Shown here: positions 50,334 to 58,688 of the stretch, one piece after another
How the letters are laid out: every line of letters begins with the position of its first letter
Position numbering within the stretch: the stretch's first letter is position 1
Source: Pseudomonas simiae
GTDB lineage: Bacteria; Pseudomonadota; Gammaproteobacteria; Pseudomonadales; Pseudomonadaceae
Direction of reading: 5' to 3'
Assembly (NCBI RefSeq): GCF_900111895.1
Contig: NZ_FOKB01000015.1
Location: 31,545-95,544 of the forward strand
Length of the DNA stretch: 64,000 bases
The notes under the pieces: model-generated
What the model was told of the DNA's origin: nothing
Seen by the model: the letters and a program-made list of their open reading frames with translations, nothing else
Databases searched by the model: none
Made by a program: the position numbers and the translations under genes

Positions 50334-50699
50334 ATGCAGGTATTAGAGAAAAATCGCAGCTTCACTCAATTGATCGAGTTTCAGATCGAGCCCCGGCAGC
50401 AACGGGCCCTGGTGGCGGCGTTGACCACTCAAAGCGAACGCCTGGCCCAAGGCCATGGCGGCTTTATCAATGCAAGTGTGCAAGTCAGCGATGACGGCCG
50501 GCGGGTGCTCAATTACCTGCAATGGCGCTCGCGCGAGGATGGCGAGGCGGCGTTCAAATGCTTCGAGCACGGCGAGGAGGATTTCTGGACGCTGATTCGC
50601 GCCCACCAGGCCACGGCCGTGACCTTCGGTTCGTTCCAAGTGCTGCGCAGCTTCGAGCGTAGCCACGATAACGCATTGCACTGCCGTCTAAATGGATAG
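50334..50699 (+). CDS. Antibiotic biosynthesis monooxygenase-domain protein (SoxR target)
   Basis: A 121-residue ABM-fold protein: TQLIEFQIEPRQQRALVAALTTQ at the N terminus, GFINASVQVSDDGRRVLNYLQWRSREDGEAAF centrally. The ABM family includes quinol and heme-degrading monooxygenases. It is divergent from soxR with a SoxR box in the gap; in P. aeruginosa a similar gene next to soxR is a known SoxR target. GGGGAG is six bases before ATG 50334. It overlaps the convergent sfnR gene by 12 bases. Confidence 0.85.
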   Translation: MQVLEKNRSFTQLIEFQIEPRQQRALVAALTTQSERLAQGHGGFINASVQVSDDGRRVLNYLQWRSREDGEAAFKCFEHGEEDFWTLIRAHQATAVTFGSFQVLRSFERSHDNALHCRLNG

Positions 50700-51791
50700 G
50701 TGCAGCATGCGCTCGCCCTGCACGTTTTCGCCTGGGCGGCGTTTGTTCACCGCCAACTCGCCGATCTTGATCAGGCGTGTGCGCGTGACGTTGCGGCTCA
50801 AGCCCAGCAGGTTGGCGGTGTGCACCTGGTTGTAATGGCTGAAACGGTAGGCGGCGCGGAGCAGGGCGTCCTCGACCTTTTCATGCAGGGCCCCGGCCTG
50901 TTCCTCAAACAGCTTTTGGAAGGCCCGCGCCAGCAACGCTTCGGCGCTGTTGTCAGTGCCGTGCTGGCTGTCGTCCTGACGCTCGATGCGCATGTTCGAC
51001 AGGCGTAAATCGTCGCGTTCGATCACGCCATCGCGGCAGATCAGCAGGGTGTGGTGAATCACGTTTTCCAGTTCACGGATGTTGCCCGGCCAACTGTAGC
51101 TCTTGAGTTTGTGCTCGGCCTCGCGGCTGATGGTGATCGGCCCGTAACCCAGGCGCTGGCTGTAGGCTTCGATAAAATGCCGGGTCAGCGGCAAGATATC
51201 GCCTGGCCGGTCACGCAAGGGGCTGAGCTCCAGGCTGACCACGTCGAGACGGTAGTAGAGGTCCTCGCGAAAATGCCCGGCATTGATGGCTTTTTCCAGT
51301 TGCACGTTGGTGGCGGCCAGGACCCGCACATCAATCGGAATGCTCTTGCGCGACCCCAGGCGTACCACTTCGCGTTCCTGTAGGACGCGCAACAGCTTGA
51401 CCTGGATCGCCATCGGCAAATCGCCGATCTCATCCAGAAACAACGTGCCGCCGTCGGCCTCTTCGAACCAGCCGGCCTTGGCACTGAGGGCGCCGGTGAA
51501 GGCGCCTTTTTCGTGGCCGAACAGCTCGGCTTCCACCAGGGATTCGGAGAACGCACCGCAGTTCACCGCCACGAATGGCCGGTTGCGCCGCGCGCTGAGG
51601 TTGTGGATATGCCGTGCCACCAGCTCTTTACCGGTCCCGGTCTCGCCGATGATCAACACGCTGGCTTCGCTGGGCGCCACTTGCTGGATGTGGTCGAGCA
51701 ACGCCTGGGATTTAGGGTCTTCGAAGACCTGGGCCGTGGCGCGGATCGACGTCGCGAGGGCGGGCGAGGGCGGTAGGGTCAAAAGCTGCAT
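50688..51791 (-). CDS. sfnR: Sigma-54-dependent activator SfnR
   Basis: A 367-residue enhancer-binding protein without a receiver or sensor domain. AAA+ domain: Walker A GETGTGKE (about residue 49), the GAFTGA sigma-54 contact loop in GHEKGAFTGAL (about 92), Walker B GGTLFLDEIGDLPM, arginine finger region REDLYYRLDVV, and a Fis-like HTH at the C terminus (QVHTANLLGLSRNVTRTRLI). This minimal architecture is that of SfnR, which activates dimethylsulfone and sulfonate genes during sulfate starvation. It ends the msuEDC operon. Start ATG 51791 has GAGAGG upstream; a longer frame was rejected. Confidence 0.9.
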   Translation of the reverse strand: MQLLTLPPSPALATSIRATAQVFEDPKSQALLDHIQQVAPSEASVLIIGETGTGKELVARHIHNLSARRNRPFVAVNCGAFSESLVEAELFGHEKGAFTGALSAKAGWFEEADGGTLFLDEIGDLPMAIQVKLLRVLQEREVVRLGSRKSIPIDVRVLAATNVQLEKAINAGHFREDLYYRLDVVSLELSPLRDRPGDILPLTRHFIEAYSQRLGYGPITISREAEHKLKSYSWPGNIRELENVIHHTLLICRDGVIERDDLRLSNMRIERQDDSQHGTDNSAEALLARAFQKLFEEQAGALHEKVEDALLRAAYRFSHYNQVHTANLLGLSRNVTRTRLIKIGELAVNKRRPGENVQGERMLHLSI

Positions 51792-51802
51792 GGGCACCTC
51801 TC

Positions 51803-52990
51803 TTAGGAATAGAACGTTGGAATCGGCAGGGCTTGGTTCAATGCCCAATCCCCGAGTTCGTGGAGCTTGTAGTCCACCGGGTCGTGCAGGGTTTGCGTGC
51901 GCAGGTTGCGCCAGTGGCGGTCCAGGCGCAGCGATGCGTGGGTGGAGCGCGCGCCGGTCACTTCGAACAGGCGGCTGCACAAGTCGAGACCTTGGCGGGT
52001 CGCGGCGACCTTGGCGGTGGCGATAGCGATAGCCAGTTGGCCACGCTCGTTTTCGCTGAGGTTCGGGCCCTTTGCCCAGGCTTGGTCGAGCAACTCGGCG
52101 GCGCGCTCCACCAGCAGGTGCACACCTTCAAGGGCGACCCAGAATTCTCCGTAGTGATGCAGCACGTAAGGGTCCTGGCGCACGTCTTCGGCACTGGATT
52201 TATGCCACGAACGGGTTTCGGTGAGCGTGTAGTTGCGCGCTTCTTCGAAAGCGCCTTCGGCTATACCGAGGAACATATGCGTGAAGGTCAACTGCGCGAT
52301 CAACGGGCGCAGGCAGGCAAAGGGCGTGCTCAGCGGGCCGGGATCGAGCAGCAGTTCGGATTCTTCGACGCGCACCCGTTCGAAGCTCGCGCTGCCGCTG
52401 TCGGTCTGGCGCTGGCCGATATTGTTCCAATCGTTGTGCAAAGTGATGCCGCTGCGGCCGCTGGGGATGGCGGCGATCAGCAGCTTGCCGCCGGCGGTTT
52501 CATCCACCGCCGAGGCGATCAGCATTTCCGAGTCGCTGGCGCCGGAGCAGAAGCTCTTTTTGCCGGAAAACTCGCGCCAGCCGCCGAAATCCTTGACCAC
52601 CGTGCGCGTGTCCAGCGGGTTGAGGGCATTGCCCCAAAACCAGTTTTTGCGTGCAGTCTGTTCGAACCAGGGCTGCCATTGGTCCGGGCGTGAAAACAGG
52701 CGCACGGTGGCGAGCATCAAGTGGTGAAAACCGAAGACATGGGCGATCGAACTGTCGACCTTGGCGAATTCGCGCACGATGCCGAGGGTGTCGCTCCAGC
52801 GTGCGCCGAGGCCGCCGTATTGGATGGGAATACTCAGGGCCAGCAGGCCGCTCTGGCGCAGGGCGTCGCGTTCGGCTTTAGGCGTGCCACCGCGCTCGTC
52901 ACGCTCGACGGCGGTGCGGGCGAATTCGGCGGCCAGCCGTTTGGCGGTCTGCAAGGGGGAGGGCAGGACGCTGTGGGGGTTGGCTGTCAC
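51803..52990 (-). CDS. msuC: Methanesulfinate monooxygenase MsuC (acyl-CoA dehydrogenase fold)
   Basis: A 395-residue flavin-dependent monooxygenase of the acyl-CoA-dehydrogenase superfamily (SfnB/MsuC type). Visible: LALSIPIQYGGLGA (residue about 48), GNALNPLDTRTVVK, GSASFERVRVEESELL and the C-terminal helical domain with EVTGARSTHASLRLDRHWRNLRTQTLHDP. MsuC oxidises methanesulfinate to methanesulfonate, feeding MsuD. Start is GTG 52990 with GAGGAA six bases upstream; this avoids an extension into msuD. Eleven bases separate it from sfnR. Confidence 0.88.
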   Translation of the reverse strand: MTANPHSVLPSPLQTAKRLAAEFARTAVERDERGGTPKAERDALRQSGLLALSIPIQYGGLGARWSDTLGIVREFAKVDSSIAHVFGFHHLMLATVRLFSRPDQWQPWFEQTARKNWFWGNALNPLDTRTVVKDFGGWREFSGKKSFCSGASDSEMLIASAVDETAGGKLLIAAIPSGRSGITLHNDWNNIGQRQTDSGSASFERVRVEESELLLDPGPLSTPFACLRPLIAQLTFTHMFLGIAEGAFEEARNYTLTETRSWHKSSAEDVRQDPYVLHHYGEFWVALEGVHLLVERAAELLDQAWAKGPNLSENERGQLAIAIATAKVAATRQGLDLCSRLFEVTGARSTHASLRLDRHWRNLRTQTLHDPVDYKLHELGDWALNQALPIPTFYS

Positions 52991-53012
52991 GGGGGATTCC
53001 TCTATTTGCCTT

Positions 53013-53038
53013 GTAGGCGCTGGCAAGCCGGCGCCTAC
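53013..53038. repeat. Single REP-like hairpin between msuD and msuC
   Basis: GTAGGCGC pairs with GCGCCTAC around TGGCAAGCCG, an isolated half of the third REP subfamily, inside the operon. Confidence 0.7.
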
Positions 53039-53052
53039 AGAAGGGCAGCGGT

Positions 53053-54195
53053 TCAGGCCTTTGTCGTCGGCAGTACGTCGTTGGCAATCATTTCGCCGAA
53101 CGGGCCAGTGAGGTTGGTGACGCCGCGCCCGGCAAGGCTGGCGTAGGGTTCCGGCAGCAACGGGAACACCAGCTCGGCGAAGCGATAGGCTTCTTCCAGG
53201 TGCGGGTAGCCGGAGAAGATGAAGCTCTCGATCCCCAGGTCTGCGTATTCCTTGATGCGCTCGGCCACTTGCTGCGGGTTGCCGACCAACGCGGTGCCGG
53301 CACCACCGCGCACCAGGCCGACGCCGGCCCACAGGTTGGGGGCGATTTCCAAGTTGTCGCGGCGCCCGTCATGCAGGGCGGCCATGCGGCGCTGGCCTTC
53401 GGAATCGAAGCGCGAGAAGGATTTTTGCGCGGCGGCGATGGTTTCGTCGCTGATGTGCTCGATCAGTTTGTCGGCGGCTTTCCAGGCGTCCTCTTCGGTC
53501 TCGCGCACGATCACATGCAGGCGGATGCCGAATTTCACGGTGCGCCCGTGGCGTGCGGCGCGCTCACGCACATCCGCAAGTTTTTCCGCGACGGCGGCCG
53601 GCGGTTCGCCCCAGGTCAGGTACACATCGACCTGCTCGGCGGCGAGGTCGTGGGCGGCATCGGAAGAACCGCCGAAATACAGCGGCGGATAAGGCTTCTG
53701 CACCGGCGGATAAAGCGCTTTGGCGTTCTGTACGCGCAAGTGTTTGCCTTCGAAATCTACCGATTCGCCCTGCAATACGCGGCGCCAGATCTGTAGGAAT
53801 TCGTCGGAGACTTCGTAGCGTTCGCTGTGGTCAAGGAAGCTGCCGTCGCCGCGGTTTTCGTCGGGGTCGCCGCCGGTCACCACGTTGATCAGCAGGCGGC
53901 CGTTGGACAGGCGGTCCAGGGTCGCCGCCATGCGTGCCGACACGGTGGGCGAGATGATGCCCGGACGAATGGCCACCAAGTAACGCAGGCGTTCGGTCAA
54001 CGGCACCAGCGCCGAGGCGATGACCCAGGAGTCTTCGCACGAGCGCCCGGTAGGAATCAGCACGCCGTGGTAACCCAGGCTGTCAGCCGCCTGTGCGACT
54101 TGCTTCAGGTAATTGAGAGTGACCGGCCTTGCACCTTGTGTGGTGCCCAGGTAATGACCGTCGCCGTGAGTGGGCAGGAACCAGAAAACATCCAT
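53053..54195 (-). CDS. msuD: FMNH2-dependent alkanesulfonate/methanesulfonate monooxygenase MsuD
   Basis: A 380-residue luciferase-like monooxygenase: MDVFWFLPTHGDGHYLGTT start, LIPTGRSCEDSWV, AIRPGIISPTVSARMAATLDRLSNGRLLINVVTGGDPDE, and YFGGSSDAAHDLAAEQVDVYLTWGEP, all standard SsuD/MsuD blocks. It cleaves methanesulfonate or short alkanesulfonates to aldehyde and sulfite using FMNH2 supplied by MsuE. AAGGA is seven bases upstream. Order msuE-msuD-msuC-sfnR is the same as in P. aeruginosa. Confidence 0.93.
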   Translation of the reverse strand: MDVFWFLPTHGDGHYLGTTQGARPVTLNYLKQVAQAADSLGYHGVLIPTGRSCEDSWVIASALVPLTERLRYLVAIRPGIISPTVSARMAATLDRLSNGRLLINVVTGGDPDENRGDGSFLDHSERYEVSDEFLQIWRRVLQGESVDFEGKHLRVQNAKALYPPVQKPYPPLYFGGSSDAAHDLAAEQVDVYLTWGEPPAAVAEKLADVRERAARHGRTVKFGIRLHVIVRETEEDAWKAADKLIEHISDETIAAAQKSFSRFDSEGQRRMAALHDGRRDNLEIAPNLWAGVGLVRGGAGTALVGNPQQVAERIKEYADLGIESFIFSGYPHLEEAYRFAELVFPLLPEPYASLAGRGVTNLTGPFGEMIANDVLPTTKA

Positions 54196-54204
54196 GACAA
54201 ATCC

Positions 54205-54768
54205 TTAAGCGATTTTCAGCAGAGAGGGGGCGTGCGCAGTGAACAACGGTGCTGCACGTTCTGCCGCCAGTTGAATACGGGCTTTTAATAGGTCGCTGGT
54301 TATTTGGTAGTCGGTGAAGTCCGCCTCGGTGGCGTACACGCCGACGGGCAGGGTCAGCGCCTGGAAGAAGCTGAACAGCGGACGCAACTGATGATCGAGG
54401 ACCAGCGCGTGACGTTCACTGCCGCCGGTTGCAGCCAGGAGCACGGGTGTGTTGACCAACGCATTGAGGCCGATCAGGTCGAACAAATGCTTGAGCAAAC
54501 CTGGGTAGGAACCGCGATAGATCGGCGCCGCGACGATCAGCAGGTCGGCCTGTTCGATGGCCAACAGTTGCGCCTCGACATCGGCGGGCAACTCATCGCG
54601 CGACAACGCGCCGCCGAGAGGCCGAGCGATGTCGCCCAGTTCGATCAGGGTGGTCTCGATCGGCAGCAACGTAGCGATTTCAGCCAGTACAGCCTGGGTC
54701 AGTACGAGGGTGCGGGACGGACGCCAGGTTCCGCCGGAGAGGGCGACGACATTCAGGGGACGGGTCAT
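54205..54768 (-). CDS. msuE: NADH-dependent FMN reductase MsuE
   Basis: A 187-residue flavodoxin-fold reductase: NVVALSGGTWRPSRTLVLTQAVL, the flavin loop APIYRGSYPGLLKHLFDLI, and LAATGGSERHALVLDHQLRPLFSFF, as in SsuE/MsuE. It provides reduced FMN to MsuD (and MsuC). Start ATG 54768 follows AAGGAA; the longer frame crosses the sigma-54 promoter and was rejected. First gene of the operon. Confidence 0.93.
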   Translation of the reverse strand: MTRPLNVVALSGGTWRPSRTLVLTQAVLAEIATLLPIETTLIELGDIARPLGGALSRDELPADVEAQLLAIEQADLLIVAAPIYRGSYPGLLKHLFDLIGLNALVNTPVLLAATGGSERHALVLDHQLRPLFSFFQALTLPVGVYATEADFTDYQITSDLLKARIQLAAERAAPLFTAHAPSLLKIA

Positions 54769-54818
54769 GAACAGTTCCTTTTTCAACAGTGGTTCTAGCA
54801 AAGGGGTACAACCGGTTG

Positions 54819-54835
54819 AGCAAGAGCTGTACCAA
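54819..54835 (-). promoter_or_regulatory. Sigma-54 promoter of the msu operon
   Basis: Read on the minus strand: TTGGTACAGCTCTTGCT, with GG and GC exactly ten bases apart, matching the -24/-12 consensus TTGGCACNNNNNTTGCW at all key positions. It lies 51 bases before msuE. Confidence 0.88.
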
Positions 54836-54917
54836 CGGGTGCAGGCCTTGAACGGCGTGGGTTGCAGGCTCACTGCTGAAAAGTGCGGGTGTTGGCTGCC
54901 TGGTGATTTGTTGAATG

Positions 54918-54951
54918 ACTGTTGCTAGCGAAACAGTTGCGTGGGCAACAG
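54918..54951. promoter_or_regulatory. Enhancer-like inverted repeats upstream of the msu promoter (candidate SfnR sites)
   Basis: CTGTTGC-N4-GAAACAG (54919) and GTTGC-N4-GCAAC (54936) are overlapping inverted repeats built on TGTTGC/GCAACA, about 85-115 bases upstream of the -24 element, where an enhancer-binding protein would sit. The remainder of the gap up to 55166 contains no clear gene. Confidence 0.6.
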
Positions 54952-55166
54952 TGCTGTCGCCGTGCAGCATCATTTATAGAGGGTTACTTTTATTCCGTAA
55001 ATGAACGTATTTCCATATTTATAGATCTTAAAGGAATATGAAAGCGCCGCTATCGAAGGTGCTTCAGCGGTTGATAGCAACTATCACGGCAGGTGATTTT
55101 TCCCTGCGCGAGGGCGGGAGTAGCCTGTGTTCATTGACTCGAAACCTCCTTTGCAGGGCCACCGCC

Positions 55167-55436
55167 ATGAACCGATTCCTCGCTGTTTCCTTATTGATTG
55201 TCAGTGCTGTCCTTGCTGGATGTGCGACCCATCCATCGCCAGAGATGCGCCCTTACACGGCCGAAGAAACCAAACAGTTGGCCCTGGAAGCGTTGAGTCG
55301 TCGTGGTTTGTCATTTGATGAATATCAACAGCAGCGCGCTGCACTCACCGGCCAGCCACAGAGACCCTTCGGCTTTGATCGCCAAGGCGAAATGAACGCC
55401 GAACGCAGTGTGACCCTGCATGGTCGTCCCAGTTGA
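55167..55436 (+). CDS. Small lipoprotein of unknown function
   Basis: An 89-residue protein: hydrophobic signal LAVSLLIVSAVLAGCATH with lipobox LAGC (Cys about 19), then a charged region with ALEALSRRGLSFDEYQQQRAAL. Lipid-anchored at the envelope. Start ATG 55167 was chosen from the signal peptide. An ATG at 55038 with AAAGGA upstream is in frame and would put 43 residues before the signal, which is unlikely. A terminator follows. Confidence 0.75.
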   Translation: MNRFLAVSLLIVSAVLAGCATHPSPEMRPYTAEETKQLALEALSRRGLSFDEYQQQRAALTGQPQRPFGFDRQGEMNAERSVTLHGRPS

Positions 55437-55452
55437 GCCTGCGTCCGACGGC

Positions 55453-55495
55453 AAAAAGCCCGAGGTTTCCCTTAAGGAACCTCGGGCTTTTTGTT
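55453..55495 (+). terminator. Terminator after the lipoprotein gene
   Basis: AAAAAGCCCGAGGTTTCC pairs with GGAACCTCGGGCTTTTT, giving a strong bidirectional-type hairpin with a T-run. Confidence 0.93.
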
Positions 55496-55669
55496 TTCCA
55501 TGGGGCGACTTCAGCCTGTTAAGCTGAATTTCAGGAGCGTTCCTACGCACATTTACATAAAGTGGTCCTTCTTTAATGGCATTCGATCGGTTAAACCTGA
55601 CGACCTCTGTCCCGGTCCGTGCCCCTGAGACGCTGCTCTCGGGAACCTGCTCTGCGAGTTTTCAATGTC

Positions 55670-56830
55670 ATGAATAAACGTCCGCTGTATTTCGACTACG
55701 CCGCCACCACCCCGGTGGATGAGCGGGTCATCCAGGTGATGGTCGAGTGTCTGGGCTTCAATGCCAACTTCGGTAACCCTGCGTCCAGTTCCCACGCGTT
55801 CGGCCAGGCGGCGCGGCACACGGTCGAACAGGCGCGTCGTCAGGTGGCCGAGTTGGTCGGTGCCAACCCGGAACAAATCGTCTGGACTTCCGGCGCCACC
55901 GAATCCAACAACCTTGCGATCAAGGGCGTGGCCCAGGCGCGAGGTGTGGCGGGTGGGCATATCATCACCAGCCAGATCGAACACAAGGCCACCCTGGATA
56001 CCGCGCGACAACTGCAGGAAGCGGGCGTGGCCGTGACCTACCTGGTGCCGGATGCCGAAGGCCTGATCAGCGCCGATGCTGTCAGTGAAGCCTTGCGCGA
56101 GGACACCTTCCTGGTGTCGCTGATGCTGGTGAATAACGAATTGGGCACCCTCAACGACATCCCGGCCATCGGCGCTCGCGTGCGTGAGCACGGTGCGTTG
56201 TTGCATGTGGATGCGGCGCAGGGGGCGGGCAAGGTGGCGATCGACCTGGCGCAGTGGCCGGTGGACTTGATGTCGTTTTCGGCCCACAAATTGTATGGCC
56301 CCAAAGGTGTCGGCGCTTTGTATGTCGGCCCGCGGGCGCAGCAGAAGGTGTTGGCGCAGATTCACGGCGGCGGTCACGAAGGCGGCCTGCGCTCCGGCAC
56401 CTTGGCAACGCATCAGATTGCCGGCATGGGCACCGCGTTTGCGTTGGCGGCGGCGTCTTTTGCCGAAGAAAAGGCGGTGATCGTGGCTCTGCGCCAGCGC
56501 CTGCTGGACCAGTTGGCGTCGGTGGCCGGCGTGCGCCTCAATGGCAGCGCCACGCAACGTATTCCACACACCCTGAGCCTCACGTTCAGTGAAGGCGAAT
56601 TCAATGCCGCTGCGTTGAGCGCGGGGATCGCGTTCTCTGCGACGTCCGCCTGCAATTCGGCGAGTAACGCGCCGTCCCATGTGCTGCTCGCCCTGGGCCA
56701 TGATGCACGCAGCGCCGGCCGTACCATTCGCTTGAGCCTGGGCCGGTTTACCACCGAACAGGATATTGACCAGGCGGTGCAGTTGATCAAGTCAGCCCTG
56801 GCCAGTGCACCGGCCTTCTGGGCGGTCTGA
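55670..56830 (+). CDS. Cysteine desulfurase family protein (IscS/NifS-like)
   Basis: A 386-residue PLP enzyme: YFDYAATTPVDERV start, FGNPASSSHAFGQ, TSGATESNNLAIKG, HIITSQIEHKA, the PLP lysine in SFSAHKLYGPKGVGALYVG (about residue 205) and the active-site cysteine in ATSACNSASNAPSHVL (about 328). It takes sulfur from cysteine to form a persulfide. It is not within an isc or suf operon, so it is a stand-alone paralogue. The start is ATG 55670; the 175 bases upstream hold a terminator and no gene. Confidence 0.88.
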   Translation: MNKRPLYFDYAATTPVDERVIQVMVECLGFNANFGNPASSSHAFGQAARHTVEQARRQVAELVGANPEQIVWTSGATESNNLAIKGVAQARGVAGGHIITSQIEHKATLDTARQLQEAGVAVTYLVPDAEGLISADAVSEALREDTFLVSLMLVNNELGTLNDIPAIGARVREHGALLHVDAAQGAGKVAIDLAQWPVDLMSFSAHKLYGPKGVGALYVGPRAQQKVLAQIHGGGHEGGLRSGTLATHQIAGMGTAFALAAASFAEEKAVIVALRQRLLDQLASVAGVRLNGSATQRIPHTLSLTFSEGEFNAAALSAGIAFSATSACNSASNAPSHVLLALGHDARSAGRTIRLSLGRFTTEQDIDQAVQLIKSALASAPAFWAV

Positions 56831-56879
56831 TTCATTTATCGCAACACATAATAATTATTCGTGGTTAGCAGGAGACACA

Positions 56880-58688
56880 ATGAGTACGCAGCCTTTGACC
56901 CATGGAACGGTTCCCCAGCGCCTGGCGCATACCCGTGAACTGATGAGCCGCGAGGGCATCCACGCCCTGCTGGTGCCGTCGGCCGACCCGCACCTGTCCG
57001 AATACCTGCCGGGTTACTGGCAGGGGCGGCAATGGTTGTCGGGGTTTCATGGTTCGGTGGGGACGCTGATTGTCACTGCGGATTTCGCCGGTGTGTGGGC
57101 CGACAGCCGTTACTGGGAACAGGCGACCAAGGAACTCAAGGGCAGCGGCATCGAACTGGTCAAGCTGCAGCCGGGCCAACCCGGGCCACTGGAGTGGCTG
57201 GCCGAGCAAACACCGGAAGGGGGTGTCGTCGCGGTGGACGGTGCAGTCATGGCTGTGGCGTCGGCGCGAACCCTGGGTGGCAAGTTGGCAGAGCGTGGCG
57301 CCCGACTGCGTACGGATGTCGACCTGTTGGATGAAGTCTGGAAAGACCGCCCGGCATTGCCGAACCAGCCGATCTATCAACATTTGCCACCGCAGGCCAC
57401 TGTCAGCCGTGGTGAAAAACTCGCCTCACTGCGCGCCGCCTTGAAAGAGAAGGGCGCCGATTGGCATTTCATTGCAACCCTGGATGACATCGCCTGGCTG
57501 TTCAACTTGCGCGGTGGTGATGTTTCCTTTAACCCGGTGTTTGTGTCCTTTGCATTGATCAATCAGCAGCAAGCCACGTTGTTCGTGGCGCTGAGCAAAG
57601 TCGATGGTGAGCTGCGGTCGGTGCTGGAGCAGGATGGCGTGACGCTGCGCGACTACAGCGAAGTGGCTGACGCGTTGCGCGCGGTGCCTACGGGCGCCAG
57701 CTTGCAGGTGGACCCGGCGCGCGTCACCGCTGGCCTGCTGGAAAACCTGGATGCTGGCGTCAAGCTGGTCGAAGGGCTTAACCCGACCACATTGGCCAAG
57801 TCCCGCAAGAGTCTTGCCGACGCGGAACATATCCGCCAAGCCATGGAGCAGGATGGCGCGGCGCTGTGCGAATTTTTCGCCTGGCTGGACAGTGCGTTGG
57901 GTCGTGAACGTATCACCGAACTGACCATTGACGAACACCTGACTGCTGCGCGCACCCGTCGGCCCGGTTATGTATCGCTGAGTTTCAACACCATCGCAGC
58001 CTACAACGCCAATGGCGCAATGCCGCATTACCATGCCACTGAAGAAGAGCATGCGCTGATCGAAGGTGATGGCTTGTTGCTGATTGACTCGGGTGGCCAG
58101 TACCTGGGCGGCACCACGGATATCACGCGGATGGTGCCTATCGGCACGCCGAGTGACGAGCAGAAGCGTGACTGCACCCGCGTACTCAAGGGCGTGATCG
58201 CCTTGTCCCGTGCACACTTCCCGAAAGGGATCCTGTCACCACTGCTGGACGCCATTGCCCGCGCGCCGATCTGGGCGGAAGGCGTGGACTACGGCCACGG
58301 CACCGGGCACGGTGTAGGCTATTTCCTCAATGTGCATGAAGGCCCGCAAGTGATTGCCTATCAGGCCGCCACGGCGCCGCAAACGGCGATGCAGCCGGGG
58401 ATGATCACTTCCATTGAGCCGGGCACCTACCGTCCGGGACGTTGGGGTGTGCGCATCGAGAACCTGGTGCTCAACCGCGAAGCCGGCAAGACTGAGTTCG
58501 GCGAGTTCCTGAAGTTCGAAACCCTGACCTTGTGCCCGATCGATACGCGCTGCCTGGAGCCCGCGCTGCTGACGGCGGACGAGCGCGAGTGGTTCAACGC
58601 TTACCACGCTGAGGTGCGTGCGCGGTTAAGCCCGTTACTCAGTGGTGCTGCGCTTGAGTGGTTGCAGGTACGCACTGCGGCTATTTGA
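56880..58688 (+). CDS. Aminopeptidase P family protein (M24, Xaa-Pro)
   Basis: A 602-residue three-domain peptidase: two creatinase-like N-terminal domains (residues 1-310) and an M24 pita-bread domain. Metal ligands visible: Asp in LLIDSGGQYLGGTTDITRM (two Asp), His in HGTGHGVGYFLNVHEGP, Glu in TSIEPGTYRPGRWGVRIENLVL (two Glu). It removes N-terminal residues preceding proline, in the cytoplasm. AGGAGA before ATG 56880. It overlaps the convergent LysR by eight bases. Confidence 0.92.
   Translation: MSTQPLTHGTVPQRLAHTRELMSREGIHALLVPSADPHLSEYLPGYWQGRQWLSGFHGSVGTLIVTADFAGVWADSRYWEQATKELKGSGIELVKLQPGQPGPLEWLAEQTPEGGVVAVDGAVMAVASARTLGGKLAERGARLRTDVDLLDEVWKDRPALPNQPIYQHLPPQATVSRGEKLASLRAALKEKGADWHFIATLDDIAWLFNLRGGDVSFNPVFVSFALINQQQATLFVALSKVDGELRSVLEQDGVTLRDYSEVADALRAVPTGASLQVDPARVTAGLLENLDAGVKLVEGLNPTTLAKSRKSLADAEHIRQAMEQDGAALCEFFAWLDSALGRERITELTIDEHLTAARTRRPGYVSLSFNTIAAYNANGAMPHYHATEEEHALIEGDGLLLIDSGGQYLGGTTDITRMVPIGTPSDEQKRDCTRVLKGVIALSRAHFPKGILSPLLDAIARAPIWAEGVDYGHGTGHGVGYFLNVHEGPQVIAYQAATAPQTAMQPGMITSIEPGTYRPGRWGVRIENLVLNREAGKTEFGEFLKFETLTLCPIDTRCLEPALLTADEREWFNAYHAEVRARLSPLLSGAALEWLQVRTAAI

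Noticed and set aside
55038..55166. N-terminal extension of the small lipoprotein from an ATG with AAAGGA upstream
   Set aside because: It would place 43 residues ahead of an intact signal peptide and lipobox; the internal ATG is the better start, though a leader peptide cannot be excluded.
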